Below, piece after piece: positions 8,294 through 16,996 of a stretch of 64,000 nt of DNA. The position numbers and the translations under genes were made by a program. The notes under the pieces were generated by a model. The model was not told the DNA's origin, did no database searches, and was given only the letters and a program-made list of their open reading frames with translations. The number at the start of each line of letters is the position of its first letter. The first letter of the stretch is position 1. The stretch is from Variovorax dokdonensis (GTDB lineage: Bacteria > Pseudomonadota > Gammaproteobacteria > Burkholderiales > Burkholderiaceae_C), in the NCBI RefSeq assembly GCF_030316895.1, contig NZ_JASZYV010000003.1, forward strand, positions 989,758-1,053,757, given 5' to 3'.

Positions 8294-9030
8294 TTCTGGG
8301 CGCTCCTGCACTGTCCGGCGCCGCAGTCGTAGGGGACTTCTGTCTCTCCGCCGAAGTCGTTGACATGTGTGACATTGAGTCTGCTCGGCAATGCCGTCTT
8401 GAAAGGAACCTGGGCTTGGCTCATGGGGCTGACCATGACCGATTCAAGAGGAATCGTCTTCTTGTCTTCCCCGGCCAAGCCAACCACCGTAATATGGAAC
8501 GGGGTCGGATTGTCAAACACCAGCTGGCCCGCTGCAGCGTCGTGCCGAATGGTCATTGGGAGCGTTGTGTCGGTGCCGCGCTCGGGTTTGATGCTCTTTG
8601 GTCGATAGAAGAGTTTCAACCGTGAATGAAGGGCGATCTGCAGTGCATTGACCGCCTCGGACTTCGGCGGGATTTCGCGAATGTTCAGATAGAAGACCGA
8701 CTCGCGATCACTTGGCAACGCAGAAGACGGCGTCAAAGCGACACGCAAGACATTGCGCTCTCCAGGTTCAACGCGCTGCAGGGGCGGAAGCACGACAAAG
8801 GGGGCGGTAACCTTCTTGCCTGTCGCATCCTCAATCCAGGACTGAATGAGAAACGGAAACTGTGGGCTCTTGTTGGTTACGGTGATGCTTTCGGACTGGA
8901 CGCCCTCGTCGTAGATGACGCGAGTCCGATCGGGCACCACCGCCGCATGCGAAAACATGGGTAGCGAAAGCGCCATGAACATGGCGGTCCGTATGAAAGC
9001 GGTCTTTGCCGAGGATGTGTTCGTGTTCAT
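8290..9030 (-). CDS. Periplasmic fimbrial chaperone (PapD/FimC-like)
   Basis: A 246-residue protein with a signal peptide (cleavage after MFSHA) and two immunoglobulin-like domains. Domain 1 contains the typical TRVIYDEG start and the FYLNIREIPP motif, whose edge strand donates to pilin subunits; the LQIALHSRLKLFYRP segment is the classic PapD-family signature. Domain 2 contains NPTPFHITV. It binds subunits after Sec export and passes them to the usher. The ATG at 9030 gives a proper signal peptide; 20 extra residues upstream overlap the end of the usher gene and are unlikely. The 3' end is coupled to the adhesin start. Confidence 0.9.
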   Translation of the reverse strand: MNTNTSSAKTAFIRTAMFMALSLPMFSHAAVVPDRTRVIYDEGVQSESITVTNKSPQFPFLIQSWIEDATGKKVTAPFVVLPPLQRVEPGERNVLRVALTPSSALPSDRESVFYLNIREIPPKSEAVNALQIALHSRLKLFYRPKSIKPERGTDTTLPMTIRHDAAAGQLVFDNPTPFHITVVGLAGEDKKTIPLESVMVSPMSQAQVPFKTALPSRLNVTHVNDFGGETEVPYDCGAGQCRSAQK

Positions 9031-9058
9031 TGAATTTCTCGTTGTGAGGAAGCTCAGG

Positions 9059-11533
9059 TCAATGGCAAGTGAACGTTGCGGGAGCGCCATTGGGCGGAGA
9101 CTCGTCAGGCAATTTCTCGATGCTGCAATCAGCGTGTTGAGACAGGCGAACGACCAGCTTGCTTTCCGATTGGATCTGCGTGAGATAAGTCAGGCCATCC
9201 TCTCCCACAATCCCAACTTCCTTGCCCGAATTCAGGTCCACAACAGATGCGCCAAATGGGAGCGGCTTGCCGTCCGGCAGGGCGAGGACTGCCTGTACGT
9301 TGCGCCCCTCGGCAGCGTCGAAATGCACATATCCAATGGCGCCGTCGGTCAGAACCAGACGTTGTACTGGATGCGTCACTTGCGTCTGCAGTGACAGTTT
9401 GTTCGTGTTGACACGGGCGTCATAGGTATTGAAGGGCGAGATCGATCCGATCACGGCGTATCCGCGATCGTTCGTGCGCGCCTGACCTCCGAAGAGCGGC
9501 ACCTCGGCCACCCCGTCTGTCGAGACGAGAAGTCTCGTATCGCCGTTGTAGCCATTTGAATGGGGAATGACGCCGAATCGGGTTGCAACCAGCGAACCGT
9601 CCAGCTGAACGGAAGCGGACGTATAGGAGTTCGATACCGTCGAAGCTTGCGCGCTGACCTGGTAGGTGGGCGTCATCTTCCGTACAGTGCCGCTGGCCAT
9701 TGGCTTACCGGATGAGGTACCACCATAGCCGGCATAGGAGAAGCCATTGCTATCGCCCCCCATGAAGCCGCCGTTAACGTCTGTGTGTCCTTGACTATTG
9801 GACGAGACGTTGGCCGTGACCGCCTGGCCGTTGCCCAACGGAATCGTTGCGGTGAAGTACACCTGCGCCCCATTGCCAGCGTATCCCCGCGTATGAAACG
9901 CAGAAAGGTTGAGGCCGACGTTTCTCAGACTGCCCAACGCGATCGTGCGCGCGACGGTGACGCCGTAGCGACTCTCTGCCGGCCGGTCCCAATAACTTGC
10001 ATAGTCGACCGAAAAGAAGGTTGAATAGTCGAACAGCCGCTTGGCAAGCGTCAAGGAAACGCGCTGACGGCTGCCGGCATTCGAAAGGGAATTCGGATCG
10101 CCACTGAACTGCGAAAAAGTGGTGTATGTCCGGTCGGAAAAGCGGTAGCCAAAGAAGCGCAGATCGGTATCCAGCTGTTCGAAGCGCTTGGAATAGTTCA
10201 AGCGATAGGACTGGCCTGATCGCGTTTGACCATTCCACCAAAGCGTTGCGCGTGACGTGGTCGCGTCTGCGGATATGGCGCCAATAGCGCCAAGATCCTT
10301 GCCCAGACCGAGGGCAGCTGATGAATAGCCCGACGCCATGATCGCGCCTCCATAGACCGTTGCGTCCATTGGCAAACCGTAAGCCGCCTCCGCAAAGGTC
10401 ACCGTGGGCGTCACGCCCCGGCCACCAAACAGACGCGGACGGCCTACGGCCGCCTTGTAGCGCAGCTCACCCCGACGCGCAAGAAAAGGCACGGCAGCGG
10501 CAAATGCCTGAAAGCGCTGAATGGTTCCGTCTTCCTCTTCCACCGTCACATCGAGCGCGCCCTGCACACTGGCGCTGACGTCCTGAAGCGCAAACGCTCC
10601 TGCAGATACTTTCGTTGCGTAGATCACGCGGCCTTGCTGAGACACGGTCACCGTTGCGTTGGAGCGGGCCACGCCGGTGATCAGTGGTGCGTATCCACGC
10701 AGACTTGGCGGCAGCATCCGCTGGTCGCTCTCGATCGAGGCACCTGTGTAAGCGAACGTGTCGAAGATGTCGGAATTGAGGTAGTTCTGACCGAGTGATG
10801 TCGTCGCTCGAATACTCGGAAATGCACGATACGCGTACAGCCGGCTGAACTCGGCCATGTCCTCGCTATGCACAGTTCCGCCGCTTCCGCCGAGTTTCGT
10901 CCGACTCTGGAAGTCGCCCCGAAATCGCCAAGCCCCGAAGTTGGCACCGAGCGTGCCGTAGCTGCGCAATGAACTGCTGTTCGTCCAATCTGAGCTGGTT
11001 CGTTGCTTGTTGGTACTGGCCATCACGTGATAGTCCAGGACAGCTCCGTTGATGCCATTGCTCCAGCGTTCGCGAGGGATGTAGTTGGGGTCGCTGTATT
11101 CGAACGCGACCTGAGGGATGCTGAGCTTGAGGGTGCCGCTGCCCTTCACATACCTGACCGAGGCGCCATCGATACTCCGGATATCGATGCATTCGTCCGC
11201 GCCCTTCGGCTGGAGCGCCTTGACAACCTCCGACGTGAGACCGAGGCCGCTCACGAACTCCCGTGAGAAACACGGCAAGCTTCGCTGCGACTCGTCACCA
11301 TCGACGATCCGAATCGTCTGGCGACCGAAGAATTGGTTGTTGACGACCACATCCACCAGATAGTTTCCTGGCGTCGTGTAGTCAGCATAGGCGAATTGAG
11401 ACAAATCTGCCTCATTCGAGCCATCGATCTTCAGAAATGCCGAGTTGAATTCGACGGCATGCGTAACCGGGCTCAATAGCACCAGTACCGCAATGAAAAG
11501 GGACGACTTTTTGAATTCGAAAGACCGATGCAT
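9059..11533 (-). CDS. Outer membrane fimbrial usher (FimD/PapC family)
   Basis: An 824-residue protein with a signal peptide (cleavage near VTHA), an N-terminal chaperone-binding domain starting VEFNSAFLKIDG, and the family features DLSQFAYADYTTPGNYLVDVVVNN, LPPSLRGYAPLITGVARSN and a long beta-barrel region with the plug. The C-terminus (GAPATFTCH) carries a conserved late cysteine pair. Ushers form the outer membrane pore that assembles the fibre from chaperone-subunit complexes. Length is in the normal range. It lies about 105 bases after the pilin gene, with a strong hairpin in the gap. Confidence 0.93.
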   Translation of the reverse strand: MHRSFEFKKSSLFIAVLVLLSPVTHAVEFNSAFLKIDGSNEADLSQFAYADYTTPGNYLVDVVVNNQFFGRQTIRIVDGDESQRSLPCFSREFVSGLGLTSEVVKALQPKGADECIDIRSIDGASVRYVKGSGTLKLSIPQVAFEYSDPNYIPRERWSNGINGAVLDYHVMASTNKQRTSSDWTNSSSLRSYGTLGANFGAWRFRGDFQSRTKLGGSGGTVHSEDMAEFSRLYAYRAFPSIRATTSLGQNYLNSDIFDTFAYTGASIESDQRMLPPSLRGYAPLITGVARSNATVTVSQQGRVIYATKVSAGAFALQDVSASVQGALDVTVEEEDGTIQRFQAFAAAVPFLARRGELRYKAAVGRPRLFGGRGVTPTVTFAEAAYGLPMDATVYGGAIMASGYSSAALGLGKDLGAIGAISADATTSRATLWWNGQTRSGQSYRLNYSKRFEQLDTDLRFFGYRFSDRTYTTFSQFSGDPNSLSNAGSRQRVSLTLAKRLFDYSTFFSVDYASYWDRPAESRYGVTVARTIALGSLRNVGLNLSAFHTRGYAGNGAQVYFTATIPLGNGQAVTANVSSNSQGHTDVNGGFMGGDSNGFSYAGYGGTSSGKPMASGTVRKMTPTYQVSAQASTVSNSYTSASVQLDGSLVATRFGVIPHSNGYNGDTRLLVSTDGVAEVPLFGGQARTNDRGYAVIGSISPFNTYDARVNTNKLSLQTQVTHPVQRLVLTDGAIGYVHFDAAEGRNVQAVLALPDGKPLPFGASVVDLNSGKEVGIVGEDGLTYLTQIQSESKLVVRLSQHADCSIEKLPDESPPNGAPATFTCH

Positions 11534-11595
11534 TGGAAGCCTCTAGAGCGCGCAGGTAGGCGTCTTCCAATGGGCATGACCCATTGAGAATGAAA

Positions 11596-11615
11596 GAGGG
11601 GGCACGCGCCCCCTC
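11596..11615 (-). terminator. Strong hairpin between pilin and usher genes
   Basis: Arms GAGGGGGC (11596-11603) and GCCCCCTC (11608-11615) pair perfectly across a four-base loop. On the minus strand the hairpin follows the pilin stop by about 23 bases, is preceded by an A-rich run and is followed by TTTCATTC. It probably acts as a partial terminator or as a 3' stabiliser of the pilin message, so that pilin is made in excess of usher. Confidence 0.6.
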
Positions 11616-11638
11616 CTCTTTTCTTACGGATCAGTCGA

Positions 11639-12154
11639 TCAGTAGTAGGCGACCGTGAAGTTCGCGACCGAGTCAGCAACGCCCGGGGTGACCTTGGCAG
11701 CCGTCGACTCGTACATCGCGCCGAACATGACGGTGTTGTTGCCGTTGCTCAGAACGAAGTTGCTCGATTGCTCGGTACCGTTCTTCAGGATTTCGCCGCT
11801 CGGTGCCTGCAGACGGATGCCCACGCCGCTTGCGCTGCCGGTCGTACCGAACAGTTCAGCGTTCGCGTCGGCAGCAGCACCCGTGAAGGTGAACTTGGCG
11901 TTCTTCTGGGTCGTGGTGTCGCAGTCGGTCAGGATGATCGGGAAGTTCACTACTTCCGAACGGTCGCCAGCAGCCTTGAAGGTGTTGGCCGGAACTTGGC
12001 CGAGGTTGACGGTTTGGTTCAGCGTATCGCCGGAGATGCCGCAGGCACCGGTCACGATTTCACCCTTGAAGGTGATGACGCCGGGGTTAGCGGCAAAAGC
12101 AGCAGCGGAAACCGCCGAAAAAGCAGCAATAACTGCGAGCTTTTTGAAAGACAT
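11639..12154 (-). CDS. Major fimbrial subunit (FimA-type pilin)
   Basis: A 171-residue pilin: signal peptide MSFKKLAVIAAFSAVSAAAFA, then a mature protein opening NPGVITFKGEI. Two cysteines (C38, C78) sit where the conserved pilin disulphide is found, and the protein ends ANFTVAYY, the hydrophobic strand with penultimate tyrosine recognised by chaperone and usher. This is the main shaft subunit of the fimbria. The start is supported by GGGAG six bases before ATG. It is the first gene of the four-gene operon. The locus has a lower GC content than flanking genes. Confidence 0.93.
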   Translation of the reverse strand: MSFKKLAVIAAFSAVSAAAFAANPGVITFKGEIVTGACGISGDTLNQTVNLGQVPANTFKAAGDRSEVVNFPIILTDCDTTTQKNAKFTFTGAAADANAELFGTTGSASGVGIRLQAPSGEILKNGTEQSSNFVLSNGNNTVMFGAMYESTAAKVTPGVADSVANFTVAYY

Positions 12155-12504
12155 GGAAAACTCCCTGGGTTTGAATAATTTACATTTGCCAGTGTTTCAC
12201 CGGCAATAAACAACTGCTTGCAGCGAATCCGCAATCAGCAATGCAAATTATGAGAATGCCGAACAAACCCTTGCTACGAAAGTTCTCACTTGACCCAAGA
12301 AACGGCTGATTCCACGCGAATGTTATGAGCTGTGTTGTCAAGTTCAGACGACACCTAGAACGCACATGCGCGGCGAATGAAATAGAAACGATGTTACTGG
12401 CGACGCAACAATTCGCCAACGCACTTATTCACTGAATAATTGCAATTAACAATGTGGCTGCGGCGGCGCCCGCATGGACGCGCGCAGTCTCACACGATGG
12501 CTCT
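12155..12504 (-). promoter_or_regulatory. 350-base non-coding region upstream of the pilin gene
   Basis: This is the most AT-rich stretch I found (hand count 25 G+C in the 60 bases 12241-12300). It lies between pilin and pmbA, both on the minus strand, so it must hold the end of the pmbA transcript and the fimbrial promoter. A minus-strand promoter candidate is TTGCCG (12201-12206) and TAAATT (12177-12182), 18 bases apart, giving a short leader before GGGAG at 12161-12165. I recognise no regulator-binding consensus and no recombinase-type switch repeats. Confidence 0.5.
12186..12206. promoter_or_regulatory. Inverted repeat overlapping the candidate pilin promoter
   Basis: Nine-base arms TTGCCAGTG and CACCGGCAA, separated by TTT, match at eight positions, the ninth being a G-T pair. 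The repeat covers most of the spacer and the -35 element of the candidate pilin promoter, which suits an operator. As RNA it could form a hairpin, but it would lie upstream of the predicted transcription start. Confidence 0.4.
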
Positions 12505-13878
12505 TCAGCTACCCGCGAGCTTCATCCGGTTGATGAGGATCGATCCGGTAGTCTTTGCTCCATAGGTGTATTCGTCCGCACCCACGGCCTCGATGCCAAG
12601 AAGCATGTCCTTGAGATTACCGGCGATGGTGATTTCCTGAACGGGAAACGCGATGCGTCCCTTCTCCACCCAAAAGCCACTGCACCCGCGCGAGTAATCG
12701 CCCGTGACGTAGTTCACGCCTTGGCCCATCAATTCAATGACGAAAAGCCCCGTCCCCAACTTTTCCAGCATCGCGTCAAGATCATCTTGCGCATGAGTGC
12801 GGGAGGAAGAAAGTCGCAAGTTGTGCGAGCCGCCGGCGTTGCCGGTCGTTTTCATTCCCAGCTTGCGCGCCGAATAGGTCGACAGGAAATAGCCTTGCAA
12901 CTTCCCGTCGTCCACGACCTTGCGCGCGTGGGTCTTGACGCCTTCGTCGTCGAAGGGCGAGCTACCCTTGCCACGGAGCTGGTGCGGCTCTTCATCGACG
13001 CTCAAATGGTCCGACAGCACAGGCTTGCCCAAGGAGTCGAGCAGGAAGGTACTGCGCCGGTAGAGGGCGCCTCCGCTGGTGGCCTGGACGAGCGCACCCA
13101 GCAAGCCGGCCGCCAGGGTCGACTCGAACAGCACGGAGCATTCCGTGGTCTTGACCTTGCGTGAGCCCAGCCGGCTCAACGCCCTTTCTGCCGCATAGCG
13201 ACCCACGGACTGGGGGCTGGCCAGTTCGTCCGCAGACCGCATGGAGGTGTACCAGGCATCGCGTTGCATGTCGTCGCCGCGCCCGGCGATGGGTGCGACG
13301 GAGATCGAATGGCGAGAACTGGCATAGCCACCCCGAAACCCGTGCGTGTGCGCGCTGAAAAAGTGGCTGTGCTGGGCAGAGACGCCTGCGCCCTCGCTGT
13401 TGGTGATTCGTCGGTCCGTGGACAACGCCGCGGCTTCGCATTCCTTGGCGATCTCGGCGGCTTCTTCGCTGCTGACAGCCCACGGATGAAACAGGTCGAG
13501 CTCGGGAGGGTTGCGTTCGATGTCCTCTTCGTCGGGCAGGCCGGCCACCGGGTCTTCTGCCGTGAACCTGGCGATGTCGTAGGCGGCCTGGACGGTCTGG
13601 TGAATCGCAGATTCGGAAAAGTCGGACGTGCTCGCATTGCCGCGGCGCTTGCCGACATACACCGTCACTCCAAGCGACTTGTCACGATTTCGCTCGACAT
13701 TCTCCAAGTCGCCCTTGCGCACCGAGACGGACAGGCCGTAGCCCTCAGACGCCTCCGCGCCGGCGTCGGTGGCACCCAATTTCCTGGCATGCGCCAGGGC
13801 CGTATCGACGAGGTGTTCGAAGTGGTCGCGGCTGTAAGCGAAGCCGCTCTCGCTGCGCGAGGAGATTGTGTCTGCCAT
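12505..13878 (-). CDS. pmbA: Metalloprotease PmbA (TldE)
   Basis: A 457-residue member of the TldD/PmbA family. Together with TldD, which carries the metal site, PmbA forms a peptidase that degrades unfolded peptides, processes microcin B17 in E. coli and affects CcdA stability. Markers include GLSVSVRKGDLENVERN near the N-terminus, TNSEGAGVSAQHSHFF, PFDDEGVKTHARKVVDDGKLQGYFLSTYSARKLG and the C-terminal YSRGCSGFWVEKGRIAFPVQEITIAGNLKDM. The ATG at 13878 begins MADTISSRSE; one five codons upstream is also possible. TldD is not in the window. It is divergent from the darP gene. Confidence 0.93.
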   Translation of the reverse strand: MADTISSRSESGFAYSRDHFEHLVDTALAHARKLGATDAGAEASEGYGLSVSVRKGDLENVERNRDKSLGVTVYVGKRRGNASTSDFSESAIHQTVQAAYDIARFTAEDPVAGLPDEEDIERNPPELDLFHPWAVSSEEAAEIAKECEAAALSTDRRITNSEGAGVSAQHSHFFSAHTHGFRGGYASSRHSISVAPIAGRGDDMQRDAWYTSMRSADELASPQSVGRYAAERALSRLGSRKVKTTECSVLFESTLAAGLLGALVQATSGGALYRRSTFLLDSLGKPVLSDHLSVDEEPHQLRGKGSSPFDDEGVKTHARKVVDDGKLQGYFLSTYSARKLGMKTTGNAGGSHNLRLSSSRTHAQDDLDAMLEKLGTGLFVIELMGQGVNYVTGDYSRGCSGFWVEKGRIAFPVQEITIAGNLKDMLLGIEAVGADEYTYGAKTTGSILINRMKLAGS

Positions 13879-13963
13879 GTGAGTGACAATCATACTTTGC
13901 GTCCGCGCCGAGCATCTTCAGATGACCGTTGAGCGCGGCCGCCAGACCAGCCCATACAAAGCC

Positions 13964-14617
13964 ATGCCTCGCAAACCAAAAAAAGGCTACTTCGTACGCG
14001 GACAGTTCGTGGCCGAAGGGAGCGAACTCGACGTCGAACTCAAGCGCGAACTCAAGGGCCAGGAAACCAGCAAGACCGACCTCAAACGCGAAAGTGCGCG
14101 CCTGCAGGCGCTCGGCGAAGCCCTCCTGGACCTGCGCGGCGCGCCATTCGAGCAGCTCGAATTGGACGATCGCCTCACCACGGCCGTCGAGGACGCTCGT
14201 CGCATCACCAACTTCGAAGGCAAGCGGCGGCAGATGCAATTCATCGGAAAGCTGATGCGTTTGCAGCCCGCCGAGGTCATCGATGCCATCGAGGCGGCGC
14301 TCGCCGAGCAGGACCGACCCAGCGCCGAAGCGACCGCCGCCTTGCACGAGGCGGAGCGATGGCGCGAGCGCCTGATCGCCGACGATGACGCCATCGGCGG
14401 ATGGATCGAGATTCATCCGGCCACCGACGCACAGCAGCTGCGCGCCTTGGTACGTCAGGCTCGCAAGGACCTCAAGAGCGGGGCTCCCGGTGAAGCGCCG
14501 CGCCAGGGTCGCGCCTATCGGGAGCTTTTCCAGCTGGTGCGCAACGAACTAGCGGCACATGGCGCTGAGGACGCGGGCGAAGTTGCCGAGGAAGAGTCGC
14601 GCCAACGCGACGCGTGA
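13964..14617 (+). CDS. darP: Ribosome biogenesis factor DarP (YjgA)
   Basis: A 217-residue charged, helical protein starting MPRKPKKGYFVRGQFVAEGSELDVELKRELKG. The DLKRES, ALLDLRGAPFEQLELDDRL and RRQMQFIGKLMR segments identify the YjgA/DUF615 family, which binds late 50S precursors in E. coli. The ATG at 13964 is the family start; an open frame runs about 80 bases further upstream into the divergent intergenic region but does not resemble the family. pmbA (yjgA partner tldE) is also adjacent to yjgA in many proteobacteria. C-terminal EE-rich tail is not conserved in my recollection. Confidence 0.92.
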   Translation: MPRKPKKGYFVRGQFVAEGSELDVELKRELKGQETSKTDLKRESARLQALGEALLDLRGAPFEQLELDDRLTTAVEDARRITNFEGKRRQMQFIGKLMRLQPAEVIDAIEAALAEQDRPSAEATAALHEAERWRERLIADDDAIGGWIEIHPATDAQQLRALVRQARKDLKSGAPGEAPRQGRAYRELFQLVRNELAAHGAEDAGEVAEEESRQRDA

Positions 14618-14645
14618 TGCCGAGACAACCCATGCAGGACTGCCC

Positions 14646-15242
14646 ATGACCAGCCCCTACGATCCCATCCGCATCGGTCTCGTCTCCGTCAGCGACCGCG
14701 CTGCCAGCGGCATCTACGAGGACAAGGGCCTGCCCGCCCTTCGCGAGTGGCTGGGCAAGACCCTGAAGAATCCGCTCACGTTCGAAGAGCGCCTGATACC
14801 GGACGACCAACCCCAGATCAGCCAGACTCTGTCCGAACTGGCCGACGTCGCCGGTTGCGCGCTGGTGCTGACCACCGGCGGCACCGGCCCCGCGCCACGC
14901 GATGTCACGCCCGAAGCCACCATGGCGGTGGCCGACAAGCTCATGCCGGGCTTTGGCGAGCAGATGCGGCAGATCAGCCTGCACTTCGTCCCGACGGCCA
15001 TCCTGTCGCGGCAGGTGGCGGTGATCCGTGGCAAGTGCCTCATCATCAACCTGCCAGGCCAGCCCAAGTCGATCGCCGAGACGCTCGAGGGTCTCAAGGA
15101 CGACCAGGGTAAACAGTTGGTGCCAGGCATCTTTGCCGCCGTGCCTTACTGCGTCGACCTGATCGGCGGCCCCTATCTGGAAAGCCGCCCCGAAGTCTGC
15201 AAGGTGTTCCGCCCCAAGACCGCAATCCGCGCCTTCGAGTAG
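14646..15242 (+). CDS. mogA: Molybdopterin adenylyltransferase
   Basis: A 198-residue MogA/MoaB-fold protein. It adenylates molybdopterin before molybdenum insertion. Clear motifs are GLVSVSDRAASGIYEDKG at the N-terminus, LVLTTGGTGPAPRDVTPEAT in the centre (the MPT-binding loop) and LINLPGQPKSIAETL further on. Molybdenum cofactor is needed by the nitrate reductase at the left end of the window, although the two genes are 13 kb apart. The ATG at 14646 follows darP by about 28 bases, so the pair may be cotranscribed. Confidence 0.94.
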   Translation: MTSPYDPIRIGLVSVSDRAASGIYEDKGLPALREWLGKTLKNPLTFEERLIPDDQPQISQTLSELADVAGCALVLTTGGTGPAPRDVTPEATMAVADKLMPGFGEQMRQISLHFVPTAILSRQVAVIRGKCLIINLPGQPKSIAETLEGLKDDQGKQLVPGIFAAVPYCVDLIGGPYLESRPEVCKVFRPKTAIRAFE

Positions 15243-15245
15243 GCC

Positions 15246-15266
15246 CAGCAGCGCCTCCGGCTGCTG
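15246..15266. terminator. Hairpin between convergent mogA and cysE
   Basis: Arms CAGCAGC (15246-15252) and GCTGCTG (15260-15266) pair perfectly around a seven-base loop in the 25-base gap between the two convergent genes. There is no T-tract on either side, so it may be a weak bidirectional terminator or a transcript-end stabiliser. Confidence 0.35.
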
Positions 15267-15267
15267 C

Positions 15268-16041
15268 CTACTTCCCGACCAGCTGCGAAACCTTCTCTGC
15301 CTCGAAGCATGACTGGCGGGCTGCATCCCCAGGCACGCAATTGCTCGGCTGACGGTCCTTCTGCTGAGACAGCTTCTCGATGGCTTGCCAGATCAGTGTA
15401 ATCTGGCGGTCTTGCGAAGAGGCGCTGTCGATGAGGCTGCGCATGGCCATGGACAGCGGATCGTCGCCCTGCGTCACGCCGTAGGCGGCAAAGGCGCCGC
15501 CCCCCTGAGCAGCCTGCTCGCCTGCCGCAGGAATGATCCGCGCCGGAATACCGACGGCGGTGGCACCCGCGGGCACGGGACGAGTGACGACGGCGTTGGA
15601 ACCGATGCGCGCATCGTCACCGACCGTGAAGCCACCCAGGACCTTGGCGCCCGCACCCACCACCACATTGCGACCCAGGGTGGGATGGCGCTTGGTTCCC
15701 TTGTAGAGCGAGGTGCCGCCGAGCGTGACACCCTGGTAGATGGTGCAACCGTCGCCGATCTCAGCCGTCTCGCCGACCACCACGCCCATGGCGTGATCGA
15801 AGAACACCCCGTTGCCGATGCGAGCGGCCGGATGGATTTCGATGCCGGTCAAGCCACGGGATGCGCGCGCGACCGCGCCGGCGAGCCAACGCAGCCCATG
15901 GTTCCAGCACCAGTGCGCCATCCGGTGCAGCACGACGGCGTGCAGCCCCGGGTAAAGCGTGAGCACGTCCCACGCCGAACGCGCGGCAGGATCGCGTTCG
16001 AGGATGCAGCGGATGTCGTTGCGCAATCGCTTGAACATCAT
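15268..16041 (-). CDS. cysE: Serine O-acetyltransferase
   Basis: A 257-residue enzyme that acetylates L-serine with acetyl-CoA, the first step of cysteine synthesis. It has the short helical N-terminus (MFKRLRNDIRCILERDPAAR) and a left-handed parallel beta-helix with hexapeptide repeats from about residue 65 (IEIHPAARIGNGVFFDHAMGVVVGETAEIGDGCTIYQ motif group) including the catalytic H-A-M-G region and GTKRHPTLG. The C-terminal about 80 residues past the helix are longer than in the short SATs and end in a polar stretch with two cysteines. Start: tandem ATGs at 16041 and 16038. It follows trmJ on the same strand, an order common in Burkholderiales. Confidence 0.93.
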   Translation of the reverse strand: MMFKRLRNDIRCILERDPAARSAWDVLTLYPGLHAVVLHRMAHWCWNHGLRWLAGAVARASRGLTGIEIHPAARIGNGVFFDHAMGVVVGETAEIGDGCTIYQGVTLGGTSLYKGTKRHPTLGRNVVVGAGAKVLGGFTVGDDARIGSNAVVTRPVPAGATAVGIPARIIPAAGEQAAQGGGAFAAYGVTQGDDPLSMAMRSLIDSASSQDRQITLIWQAIEKLSQQKDRQPSNCVPGDAARQSCFEAEKVSQLVGK

Positions 16042-16113
16042 GGAACTTCGGGTGATGAGCAAATGGGGTGGCGAGTCTAAGCCCGGTTTCAACGGGCCCA
16101 CCGTCGGCGGGGG

Positions 16114-16878
16114 CTATGAATCTGTGGCAGGTGCGGGCTTGCCGTCATCGGCTTGAGCGGACGGGCGGCGCGGCTGCGCCATCATCTTGGCGATGCCCCG
16201 CAGGATGTGAATTTCCTCCATCGTCGGCTGCGCCCGATTGAACAGCTGAGTCAGCCTCGGCATCAGTTTCTTGGGCGCCGCCGGGTCCAGGAAACCGATG
16301 TCGACCAGAGACTGCTCCCAGTGAGAGAGCATGCCGGCCAACGCTTGCGCGTCGGCCAACTGAGCAGGCGCCGCCGCCTGCGAGACGCCGAAACCACCCA
16401 GCGCCTGGCGCCATTCGTAGGCAATGACCTGAATCGCAGCGCCCAGGTTGAGCGAACCGAAGTCCGGCGCGGTGGGGATGGTCAGCGCCACGTGGCAGCG
16501 ATACACGTCTTCGTTGCGCATCCCGAAGCGCTCCGAGCCGAACAAGAAGGCCACGTGCTGCGACCCGCCTGCCGCAAGCGGCCCCAGGTGCTCGCGTGGG
16601 GTGCGCGTCGGCGGACCGAAGTCACGCGGCACCATCGCCGTGGCGCACAGATGGGTGATGCCGTCCAGCGCCTCGTCGAGCGTTTCGACGATGCGGGCCT
16701 TGGCCAGCACGTCGAGCGCGCCACTGGCTCGCTGCAAGGTTTCCTCGCGGCGCAGCACGTTCGGCCAGCGCGGCGCGACCAGCACCAGGTCATCGAAGCC
16801 CATGGTTCGCAACGCTCGGGCGGCCGCGCCAACATTGCCGGCATGGCTGGTCTGGATGAGGATGAATCGGGTCTTCAT
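16114..16878 (-). CDS. trmJ: tRNA (cytidine/uridine-2'-O-)-methyltransferase TrmJ
   Basis: A 254-residue SPOUT methyltransferase that modifies the 2'-hydroxyl of nucleotide 32 in the anticodon loop of several tRNAs. Motifs are [30 protein letters not shown] at the N-terminus (written here as family context), then LFGSERFGM in motif 2 and [22 protein letters not shown] forming the trefoil knot in motif 3. The C-terminal extension includes a helical [25 protein letters not shown] segment. The ATG at 16878 gives the standard N-terminus. It is divergent from suhB and upstream of cysE on the same strand. Confidence 0.94.
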   Translation of the reverse strand: MKTRFILIQTSHAGNVGAAARALRTMGFDDLVLVAPRWPNVLRREETLQRASGALDVLAKARIVETLDEALDGITHLCATAMVPRDFGPPTRTPREHLGPLAAGGSQHVAFLFGSERFGMRNEDVYRCHVALTIPTAPDFGSLNLGAAIQVIAYEWRQALGGFGVSQAAAPAQLADAQALAGMLSHWEQSLVDIGFLDPAAPKKLMPRLTQLFNRAQPTMEEIHILRGIAKMMAQPRRPSAQADDGKPAPATDS

Positions 16879-16996
16879 GTTCGCGCGCGCCCGCTCAGAA
16901 GGTGGGCCGGGTAAAATACGCCGCATTGTCGCCGCCTGCATCGCCGGGCTTCGCTTCTCCGGCCTCCTTCCCGCCGACCAGCTCTTCCTACAATTC

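Noticed and set aside
12155..12504. Phase-variable switch of the fimS type upstream of pilin
   Set aside because: Only one short inverted repeat is present, not two widely spaced repeats flanking a promoter, and there is no recombinase gene nearby.
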